The notes under the pieces: generated by a model | The model's input: the letters and a program-made list of their open reading frames with translations, nothing else | Databases searched by the model: none | What the model was told of the DNA's origin: nothing | Made by a program: the position numbers and the translations under genes | Source: Allochromatium palmeri | GTDB taxonomy: Bacteria; Pseudomonadota; Gammaproteobacteria; Chromatiales; Chromatiaceae | Reading direction: 5' to 3' | DNA: 64,000 bases | Assembly: GCF_009720725.1 (NCBI RefSeq) | Contig: NZ_WNKT01000013.1 | Span: 1 to 64,000, forward strand | Shown here: in pieces, positions 54,026 to 60,933 of the stretch | Position numbering within the stretch: the first letter of the stretch is position 1 | How the letters are laid out: each line of letters begins with the position of its first letter

Positions 54026-55492
54026 TTACAACGGCGCTACGCCGCCCTTCTTCAGCAAGCGTGCGGCGACGCGAAACAGGTCAGGCATATCGAGCCGATT
54101 GTCTCTGCGCCTGAACATGACGCCGATGCGCTCTAGCGCCGTAAAGAGTTCTGCCGCACCAGCGGCTTTGATGTCTGGAAAGGGCGGCATGTAGCCAGTC
54201 TCTTGTGCGTCCGTCTTGAGTGCTCTCACCGTTCCGGTTCGCTCCCAAACGCTGTAGACCTCCTGTTCCGGCTGCGGCAGCAGTAAACCGGCGAGGGGCG
54301 CCAACACACCCTTAATCCAGGGGAACTCTTGGTGCAATTGGTCGACGCGGGTCTTGGAAGCCGCCCGCAGACCATGGCGAATTCCCTCGGCGGTGATGGC
54401 CCGATCATCAGGGGGCGTACCCTGTGCGGCCGCAGCGGTCATCATGCGAAGGAAGCTTCGAGGGGTAACTTCCTGGTACGCATCGGCGAGGTGCGCAATC
54501 GGCCAACGGTATGTATTCCCTTTCTTATAGCCATAACTTCCCTTGCCCATGTATCGTCCGGCCAGCCGAGTCATGACCCGCTGTTGATCCGCCGGGTCTC
54601 GCGCCAAAGACCAGCGGCGCGTCAGGATGGTTTGCCTGTCGGCGCTTCGCAAACCCTCGCGACCGAGGGTCCGCTCGAACGCAGAGGCGGCTTCAGGGTC
54701 TGGCGCAAGCGCGATTCTTGCGAAGAACAAGCCATACAGATCCGTCGGCGACCATGTCAATCGGACCGCACCAGTGCGCATCTTTGGCAACTCGACAAAG
54801 CGTAGGGCATCATCGTCCAACTGATCGGGACGGATAAACAGCTTCGGCCGTAGCCTACGGTAGGCCCGCAAAGCCCAGACGACCTCAAGGAGCGCCTCGG
54901 TGAGGAGACGGCGACGAGCCCAGGTCCGGGCAACCGTATCCAAGGCGTCATAGAGAATAAGAAGGGTTGTGCCTTCATCACGCAGCCGTTGGTCGTGACG
55001 GTTCAGCAACGCTTCACGTTGCTCCCAATCCTGTGCCTGCGGGAAGAAGTCCTTTGGCTTTGCCAAGGATTCTCCAGCAGAGCGTTCAACGGCGCTGATC
55101 ACGCTCGCCCACCAGAAGGCTTTCGCGTCTTCGATGCTTGCCTCGGCAGGCAAGGCAGCATCGATCTGCTCTGCGGAAATACCGTCAGGGCCTCCGATCC
55201 CTGTATAACCGAACTGAGCCGTGACCTTCTCTAAACCAAGTCTTGGATAGGCGCTGGCTGCGGCGGCGCGGGTCTCGTCGCGACCTAGCACACCCGCCCA
55301 AAAACTCTTTCCACTGCCACGAGCGCCAAGGACGATCGGCGTGTTCGGATCCAACGCCGCGGCATGAGCCTCGGGTGCGTAAATGTCATCGAGGCTCGCC
55401 ACATGAACACCGACGGCGTCGTTGGAAAGATCGCCGGGGATCTGTGCGATGGCGGCACGAATGTGGCGATAGTCCTCACTCTCAGACCGCAT
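54026..55492 (-). CDS. P-loop ATPase of the HEPN/KGGVGR cassette
   Basis: The 488-residue protein has a Walker A GARGSGKSFW at residues 56-65 and a probable Walker B LLILYDALD near 170, so it is a STAND/KAP-like or AAA-type NTPase. Other blocks are KLFIRPDQLDDDALRFVELPK and RRWSLARDPADQQRVMTRLA. No nuclease or transmembrane segment is seen. ATG 55492 overlaps the end of the KGGVGR gene by 11 bases with GGAG upstream; an ATG 18 bases further up is also possible. The constant partner suggests the two ATPases act in one complex (inference). Family name unknown to me. Confidence 0.7.
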   Translation of the reverse strand: MRSESEDYRHIRAAIAQIPGDLSNDAVGVHVASLDDIYAPEAHAAALDPNTPIVLGARGSGKSFWAGVLGRDETRAAAASAYPRLGLEKVTAQFGYTGIGGPDGISAEQIDAALPAEASIEDAKAFWWASVISAVERSAGESLAKPKDFFPQAQDWEQREALLNRHDQRLRDEGTTLLILYDALDTVARTWARRRLLTEALLEVVWALRAYRRLRPKLFIRPDQLDDDALRFVELPKMRTGAVRLTWSPTDLYGLFFARIALAPDPEAASAFERTLGREGLRSADRQTILTRRWSLARDPADQQRVMTRLAGRYMGKGSYGYKKGNTYRWPIAHLADAYQEVTPRSFLRMMTAAAAQGTPPDDRAITAEGIRHGLRAASKTRVDQLHQEFPWIKGVLAPLAGLLLPQPEQEVYSVWERTGTVRALKTDAQETGYMPPFPDIKAAGAAELFTALERIGVMFRRRDNRLDMPDLFRVAARLLKKGGVAPL

Positions 55493-56876
55493 CGGGGGAC
55501 TCCGTATCATGTGCCGCGCTTGGGACCGTATCCGCCGACAGACTCGCCTGGATCAGTTCCAGCAAAGATCCAAATGTCGCGCTGTAAATCTTTTCCGAAA
55601 GGAGATCTCGCCGCGTGAACGGGTCGAATCCCCGGTAATTCTGGTCGTCAAGTACCTGTACCGCTGCCACTAGCCCCTTGTCCTGGTCGGCAAATACTTG
55701 CTCGTCTGAGATCGCATCGTCCCAGGGCACATCGCCGAAAGGCTCTGCCGGAAGTGGGTCCGATGATGCAGCGACCCCACGTGGAGTCAATCCAACCTCC
55801 GTGGCAATATCGCGGCAGCGGTCCATAAAAGCTTCCCGGCGTTCGCTTTCCAACGGTGCTTTGCCTTGAACGATCGTCAGACGCCACAGCCATTCAGGTG
55901 ACGGACCATCCACATTTACGAAGCACGCCAGGTGAGCGAACAACGCCTTGAATCCCTGGAGCGTCTGCGGCTCATCCAGCCCAAAAAGCAACACCTCCGC
56001 ACCGAGTCCCAGGAACGAGGCTGCCGTGGACTCATGCAGACCGGCGCGAGCGTCGACTAAGATGGCGTCGTACTTGGTCGGGTCAGAGAACCGCTGGATC
56101 AGATCCACCACCTGTCCTCGGAACGACATGACTTGGCCGTCTGGACCGACATCCTCTGCATAGGCGCGTGCAATCTTCGCCAGCACATCCGATGGATGAG
56201 CCAGAGCACGTCGGCCGAGTGCGGGCATCACGTCCAATCGACCATGTCCACCCGCTAACGCAGAGGGAGCAATCAAATCGTTCAAAAATGAGTGATCCAG
56301 ACCAGAAAGGCCGTTTTCAACGAGCGCATCAAGGGTGCCGAATTCGGGGAGCGCTCGATCGTCCAATAGCATCGGGCCGAGTCCCGGAGCTTCCAGGTCC
56401 AAATCGATGACCAGGACGCGGCGCCCTCTGTAGGCAAGGTCTGCCGCCGCCACGGCGAGAGCCGTCGAGCGTCCGACACCGCCCTTGATGCTGGCGAAGA
56501 CGAACCTCGGCGGCGGCGGTGATGGCTCAGCGGGCGCAAGCAGCCAGTCGGCGCCGACCAATCGGCGATCTAGCAAGCGGATTCGATACCCGTTGGCATC
56601 GACGATCACACTGCTGGGATCGTCGAGCACGCGCCTTGCGCCAATGTCGTCGCATCCGGCTAGAACACGATCGTCTCGGGCGTAGGCGCCGAGTTGCAGC
56701 CGCAGGGAATCCGACACGCGCTCGACGACCTCCAGTTCAAGCGGTTTGGCGGCGAAGAAGGCTAGGCGACCGGCGGTATCCCGAAGCGCAACCCCAGAAT
56801 GCAGCACATCATCACCCAACTCGGCCGCGACCACCCGCGCCAGAGCAACGAGGCTATCGTCGAAGCGAACTATCAT
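55482..56876 (-). CDS. KGGVGR-variant ParA/MinD-like ATPase
   Basis: The 464-residue protein has a unique N-terminal ~115-residue domain and a proline linker. A ParA/MinD/SIMIBI ATPase follows, whose Walker A is ASIKGGVGRSTAL (residues 128-140), with Arg where most have Lys (KGGVGK). Walker A' is VLVIDLDLEAPGLG (154-167) and Walker B YDAILVDARAG (about 262). NCBI recognises a family of KGGVGR-motif variant ATPases with unsettled role (recalled, not searched). I chose ATG 56876, with GAGGA eight bases upstream; the longer frame to 56963 overlaps the HEPN gene. It sits between a HEPN-like gene and a second ATPase. Confidence 0.8.
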   Translation of the reverse strand: MIVRFDDSLVALARVVAAELGDDVLHSGVALRDTAGRLAFFAAKPLELEVVERVSDSLRLQLGAYARDDRVLAGCDDIGARRVLDDPSSVIVDANGYRIRLLDRRLVGADWLLAPAEPSPPPPRFVFASIKGGVGRSTALAVAAADLAYRGRRVLVIDLDLEAPGLGPMLLDDRALPEFGTLDALVENGLSGLDHSFLNDLIAPSALAGGHGRLDVMPALGRRALAHPSDVLAKIARAYAEDVGPDGQVMSFRGQVVDLIQRFSDPTKYDAILVDARAGLHESTAASFLGLGAEVLLFGLDEPQTLQGFKALFAHLACFVNVDGPSPEWLWRLTIVQGKAPLESERREAFMDRCRDIATEVGLTPRGVAASSDPLPAEPFGDVPWDDAISDEQVFADQDKGLVAAVQVLDDQNYRGFDPFTRRDLLSEKIYSATFGSLLELIQASLSADTVPSAAHDTESPDAV

Positions 56877-56889
56877 GACAGCATCCTCT

Positions 56890-57294
56890 TCAGGTTCCGA
56901 TCGCCCCAACGGCATCCTTGGCTTGCTCTCGCCATCGCTCCACCCAGTTCCGGTCGATATCATCGCCTTTGCAGTAACGCATATCAGTATCCCATTGGCC
57001 CATGAAGTTGGAGCTGTCGATGAACTTCCGCAGCGGCATCGCGGTGCGGCCCAGTTGAGAGTCCCGCAGTAAGGTCTTCAGCTCAGGAAAATGGGCGTAA
57101 AACGGGTCTTCCCTGCGCTTGTCCTTCGCGAGTGGCCGCAAGCCCGCTTCCGCCATCATTGCCTTCACCGCACATTCGGCGGCAATGCCGTAGAGGTAGC
57201 CGGCCACGTCCCGGCGCTTGCCCGTGTCATACAGTACATGCGCAGCTTCGAGGTGGCGGCGAGCGGATGCAGGAAGGTCAGTACCGTAGGCCAT
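56890..57294 (-). CDS. HEPN-like small helical protein
   Basis: The 134-residue protein has a HEPN-type helical plan: SARRHLEAAHVLYDTGKRRD, then VAGYLYGIAAECAVKAMM and HFPELKTLLRD, ending FMGQWDTDMRYCKGDD and WVERWREQAKDAV. HEPN proteins are often RNases or nucleotide-binding partners in defence and toxin-antitoxin systems. A candidate RX4-6H motif is Arg61 with His68, but its position relative to the HEPN helices is unproven, so RNase activity is uncertain. It is the first gene of the island; its stop is 13 bases before the KGGVGR ATPase start. The pair is likely functional together. Confidence 0.65.
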   Translation of the reverse strand: MAYGTDLPASARRHLEAAHVLYDTGKRRDVAGYLYGIAAECAVKAMMAEAGLRPLAKDKRREDPFYAHFPELKTLLRDSQLGRTAMPLRKFIDSSNFMGQWDTDMRYCKGDDIDRNWVERWREQAKDAVGAIGT

Positions 57295-57599
57295 CTATGG
57301 GATGTACCCTCAAGTGGGGAACGATTAGCAAACGATGTTCGAGGCGCTTGCCCAACCCCAACCTCATGCGCAAGCAGGTCTTTGCCCACAGCAAAGAAGC
57401 GGCTGGGGGATATTACCCCGCAGTCGGTCCTAGCCGCTGCGGCCCCCCCGACTTGGGCAGCTTGCAGGATAAACCGGGCGCTGATTCCAGCAAAGTCATT
57501 GACCATGCATGCGGTCGAGCTGCCCGGCCCGAGCCTCCAACTCGGCGCGCGGTGGATCGTCGCCATCGACCCGATAAGCCATCAGCAACCACAGACATT
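57295..57599. promoter_or_regulatory. Upstream region of the defence island
   Basis: No gene is recognised. This stretch lies just upstream of the first gene of the island and should hold its promoter. No clear boxes or palindromic operator were identified by eye. Confidence 0.3.
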
Positions 57600-57740
57600 C
57601 TAGCGCCCATCGTCAGACGCAGGTTTCGCCATCCCCTCCCCGCGCAGCAGGATGATCTCCTGCGTCGGATAGGCGAACTCCACGCCGACTTCACGGAAGG
57701 CTCGGTAGATGGCCAGATTGATCGCCTGCTGGATATCTGT
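57600..57740 (-). pseudogene. MscS-family channel gene, C-terminal remnant
   Basis: A minus-strand frame ends at TAG 57600-57602 and reads ATDIQQAINLAIYRAFREVG, then VEFAYPTQEIILLRGEGM. QQAINLAIYRAF-EVGVEFAYPTQ is the usual C-terminal beta domain of MscS-like mechanosensitive channels. Upstream the match is lost within about 45 codons, and no membrane helices are found. It lies between the defence island and the mrp operon, marking a rearrangement edge. Confidence 0.75.
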
Positions 57741-57880
57741 TGCGTCCCCTAGTACTGCGCACCGAATATGATCAGGATAACCAAAGCCAGCGAACTGTCT
57801 GAATTCCTGGCCTTGGATCGATCAGATTATCCAGGATATTATCGGCGCATGGTACTAGAGCTTGCGCCAGCTCAAGGGTT

Positions 57881-58225
57881 CTATTGCGAGCGATCGGACG
57901 CGCTGGCGCGAAACGCCCGAGGGATCGCCGCGATCGAGCGAACCCGTAGATGCAGTGCCGCTTTGGCGAGCAGGTTGGCGCTGACCGGGGCGGTCATGAA
58001 GAGAAAGACAATGACCAACAGCTCATGCAGCGCTAGCCCCTCGCCCTGGACGCTGAAGTGTAGGCTCGAGGCGGCGAGCATGGCGCCGATGCCCAGGGTG
58101 GTCGCCTTGGTCGGCCCGTGCAGCCGGGTGAAGAAGTCCGGTAGCCGGGCGATCCCGATGGAGCCGATGAGCGCGAAGGCTGCGCCGAGCAGCACCAGTG
58201 CCGAGACCAGAAGATCGATGAGCAT
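57881..58225 (-). CDS. mrpG: Multisubunit Na+/H+ antiporter subunit G
   Basis: The 114-residue protein has three membrane helices. The family block SIGIARLPDFFTRLHGPTKATTLG and the ELLVIVFLFMTAPVSA helix identify MrpG/PhaG. It is the last gene of the Mrp operon, which exchanges cytosolic Na+ (or K+) for protons using the membrane potential. I chose ATG 58225, preceded by GGGGAGGGG; the in-frame region up to 58276 overlaps mrpF. The C-terminal tail is longer than in many homologues. Confidence 0.9.
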   Translation of the reverse strand: MLIDLLVSALVLLGAAFALIGSIGIARLPDFFTRLHGPTKATTLGIGAMLAASSLHFSVQGEGLALHELLVIVFLFMTAPVSANLLAKAALHLRVRSIAAIPRAFRASASDRSQ

Positions 58226-58239
58226 GTCTGTCCCCTCCC

Positions 58240-58512
58240 CTATTCGATCACGCGGCCTCGCACCAGATAGCGACAAAACGCGGCGGTGGCGAGGAACCCC
58301 AGCAGCGCCAGCACCAGGGCCGATTCGAAATAGAGCTGGCTGTCGAAGTGGATACCAAGCAGCACCAGGAGCGCGATGCTGTCGATATAGAGGGTATCGA
58401 GCGCCAGCGCCCGGTCGGCCATGTCCGGCCCCCGCAGCAGCCCCCAGAGATTCAGCAAGAGGGCCAGACTGATCATGGCCAGAGCGACTGGCATCACGAT
58501 TGCGAGCATCAT
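58240..58512 (-). CDS. mrpF: Multisubunit Na+/H+ antiporter subunit F
   Basis: The 90-residue protein has three membrane helices and the MrpF pattern GPDMADRALALDTLYIDSIALLVLLGI. It is a small structural subunit of the antiporter. Two ATGs (58512 and 58509) overlap the mrpE stop, so it is translationally coupled. Confidence 0.92.
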   Translation of the reverse strand: MMLAIVMPVALAMISLALLLNLWGLLRGPDMADRALALDTLYIDSIALLVLLGIHFDSQLYFESALVLALLGFLATAAFCRYLVRGRVIE

Positions 58513-59018
58513 GGGAAGATCTCCATCAGCGGCTGTTCATAACGTTGCTTCAGATCCCGGCACAGCCGCTCCGCGGCCCCCGTCGCATCGCCGCCGTCCA
58601 GTGCATGGACCAGCAGGAGGGTGCGTCCGTCATCCGCCGGGCGGCGCAGATCCGCCGAGACGGTGCCCGGTGTCAGCGAGACAGTGCTCGCGAACAGATA
58701 GATCGCGAAGGGATCCTCGAGCGCGAGCGGCAGTTCGACGAAGAAGGGCCGCGGGCGACGTCGCGGATCAAGCACCAGCGCGGCGACGCGAACGTTCGCC
58801 GTCAGGATGTCCAGGCCGAGCCGCCACAGATAGCGCAGGATCAGCCATGGTCGGCCGGGTCGTCGGCGTCTTGGCCAGAACCCCGCTGTGGCCCCGGTGA
58901 TGAGCGCCGCCAGCAGGGCGCCGAGCAGCACCTGCCCCGGCCCGACGCTGCCGACCAGCAGCAGCCAGAGCGCAAGCAGCGCGAGCGTGGTCAGTGGAAA
59001 CCGCAGCCAGGTCATCAT
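58509..59018 (-). CDS. mrpE: Multisubunit Na+/H+ antiporter subunit E
   Basis: The 169-residue protein has two or three N-terminal helices (TTLALLALWLLLVGSVGPGQVL, then LGALLAALI) and a cytosolic C-terminal half with VSLTPGTVSADL and LLVHALDG, typical of MrpE. I chose the ATG pair at 59018/59015, overlapping the mrpD stop; an upstream frame to 59345 overlaps mrpD and has no homology. It overlaps mrpF at its end. Confidence 0.92.
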   Translation of the reverse strand: MMTWLRFPLTTLALLALWLLLVGSVGPGQVLLGALLAALITGATAGFWPRRRRPGRPWLILRYLWRLGLDILTANVRVAALVLDPRRRPRPFFVELPLALEDPFAIYLFASTVSLTPGTVSADLRRPADDGRTLLLVHALDGGDATGAAERLCRDLKQRYEQPLMEIFP

Positions 59019-60601
59019 GGGTCGGTGCCCTCCTCGCTCACGGCGGATGCGCGGGGTACGAACCCCGCGACGGCCGCGACATAGTCGCCGTTGTCCAGGG
59101 TCTGGCGCGCGGTCGCCAGCGTGAAGCCGGTCAGGGGTCCGGCTAACAGCATCAGGAGCGGGCTGGCCGCGAGCAGTGCCGACGTGCCGACGAGCGCGGG
59201 GCGCGCCAATCCGGGTCGGCATTCCACCGCGTTCGCCACGGAGTCCTGCCGCGAGGCTGCCCCCCGGCGGCGCCAGAGCAAGAGCACGCCGGCGCGGGAG
59301 AGTCCCAGCAGCACCACGAAGCTGGAGCCGAGCACCGCCGCCCAAATCCAGGGCCAGACCGCTGGAGCGATCGCGGCCGGGTTCTGGACCGCGATCAGGA
59401 TCAACGTCTTGCCGAGGAAACCGCTCAGCGGCGGTAGCCCGGCGATGGCGGTCGCCCCGAGCAGAAAGAGCGGCGCCAGGATTCGCACGTCGCGCGGCGG
59501 GTTGCCGATGACCAACCGATCGCCTTGAGCGCGTCCACTGGCGATCAGATCCGCGAGCAAGAAGAGCCCGGCGGTGATGAGCGTGGTGTGGACGAGGTAA
59601 TAGAGGGCCGCCGCCAACCCCTCGGCCGTGCCCGGCGCGATCCCGGCCAACAGGGTGCCCATCGAGAGCATCACCAGATAGCCGATCATGGTCCCGAGCC
59701 GCGTGCTGGCCAGGGCGCCCAGACTACCGGCGGTGATGGTCAGGACCGCGGCCCCCGTCAGCAGCCAGGTCACGGACCCCGCGAACGCCGGCCCCGAGCC
59801 GGTGTCCGGCAACAGACTGAGCAGTCGCAGCATGGCATAGAGCCCCACCTTGGTCAGGATGGCGAACAGCGCCGCCACCGGCGCCGACGCGGCCGCATAG
59901 GCGGGTACCATCCAGGCATGCAGCGGCGGCAACGCGGCCTTGAGCGCGAAGACGGTGAACAGCAATAGCCCCCCGGCCCCGGCGAGCCTCGCCTCGGTCG
60001 GCTCCAGGTGCCCCAGGCGACCCGCCAGATCGGCCAGGTTCAGGGTGCCCGTCGCCGCATAGATCAGGGCCGCGCCGAGCAGGAACAGGGATGACCCGAC
60101 CAGATTCAGCACCACATAGTGCAGCGCCGCGCGGGTGCGTGCCGGACCGCCGCCCTGCGTCAGCAGGCCATAGGAGGCGATCAACAGCACCTCGAAGAAG
60201 ACGAACAGATTGAAAAGGTCGCCAGTGAGGAAGGCGCCGGCCAGTCCGAACAACTGAAACTGGAAGAGCGCGTGGAAGTGACGTCCGGCGGCATCGCCAC
60301 CGCCGGTCGCGTGGAGCAGCGCGGCGGTCCCGAGCAGGCCCGTCAGGGTCAGCATCAGGGCGGAGAGCCGGTCGCAGACCAGCACGATGCCAAAGGGCGG
60401 CGGCCAGCCGCCGATGGCAGTCGTGAGGATGTCGCCCTGGGCGGTCCGCGCCAACACGCCGAGCGCCGCCGCAAGCACGCAGAGCACACCCACCAGACCA
60501 ATGGCCCGTTGCACCGAAAGCGGCAGGCGCGCGCCGACCAGCAGTAGCGCGCCGAATGCCAGTGGCAAGAGCAGCGAAAGCAGCATCGAGGGCGTACTCA
60601 T
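59015..60601 (-). CDS. mrpD: Multisubunit Na+/H+ antiporter subunit D
   Basis: The 528-residue protein is a 14-helix NuoL/M/N-like proton-channel subunit. Family blocks include GDLFNLFVFFEVLLIASYGL (with the key Glu), LKAALPPLHAWMVPAYAAAS (Lys/His channel residues) and GLPPLSGFLGK. It shares ancestry with complex I antiporter-like subunits. It overlaps mrpC by four bases and mrpE by four bases, consistent with one polycistronic unit. Confidence 0.95.
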   Translation of the reverse strand: MSTPSMLLSLLLPLAFGALLLVGARLPLSVQRAIGLVGVLCVLAAALGVLARTAQGDILTTAIGGWPPPFGIVLVCDRLSALMLTLTGLLGTAALLHATGGGDAAGRHFHALFQFQLFGLAGAFLTGDLFNLFVFFEVLLIASYGLLTQGGGPARTRAALHYVVLNLVGSSLFLLGAALIYAATGTLNLADLAGRLGHLEPTEARLAGAGGLLLFTVFALKAALPPLHAWMVPAYAAASAPVAALFAILTKVGLYAMLRLLSLLPDTGSGPAFAGSVTWLLTGAAVLTITAGSLGALASTRLGTMIGYLVMLSMGTLLAGIAPGTAEGLAAALYYLVHTTLITAGLFLLADLIASGRAQGDRLVIGNPPRDVRILAPLFLLGATAIAGLPPLSGFLGKTLILIAVQNPAAIAPAVWPWIWAAVLGSSFVVLLGLSRAGVLLLWRRRGAASRQDSVANAVECRPGLARPALVGTSALLAASPLLMLLAGPLTGFTLATARQTLDNGDYVAAVAGFVPRASAVSEEGTDP

Positions 60602-60933
60602 GACTCTTCATCCCCTTGGCGCTCGTCGACCCGATCCGAGCCCAATTCGCTCAAGGCGCGGAGTGCGAGCATGAGAACGAAGGCGGTCATGGCGAAGCCG
60701 ATCACGATCGCCGTCAGCACCAGGGCCTGGGGCAGCGGGTCGGCATAGGGCGAGCCGGAGGCGATCAAGGGTGGCTGATCGACGCGCAGCCCCCCGGCAG
60801 CGAAGACGAACAGATTGACGCCGTAGGACAGCAGCAGCAGACCCAGCACGACCGGAAAGCTGCGTGAGCGCAGCAACAGATAGATGCCGCAGCCGATCAG
60901 CAGACCGATCATAGTGGCGATCAGCCATTCCAT
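60598..60933 (-). CDS. mrpC: Multisubunit Na+/H+ antiporter subunit C
   Basis: The 111-residue protein has three helices and the NuoK-like MrpC pattern: GIYLLLRSRSFPVVLGLLLL, LSYGVNLFVFAAG, then DPLPQALVLTAIVIGFAMTA. Its ATG shares a base with the stop of the large A-B subunit gene and its end overlaps mrpD. Confidence 0.93.
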   Translation of the reverse strand: MEWLIATMIGLLIGCGIYLLLRSRSFPVVLGLLLLSYGVNLFVFAAGGLRVDQPPLIASGSPYADPLPQALVLTAIVIGFAMTAFVLMLALRALSELGSDRVDERQGDEES

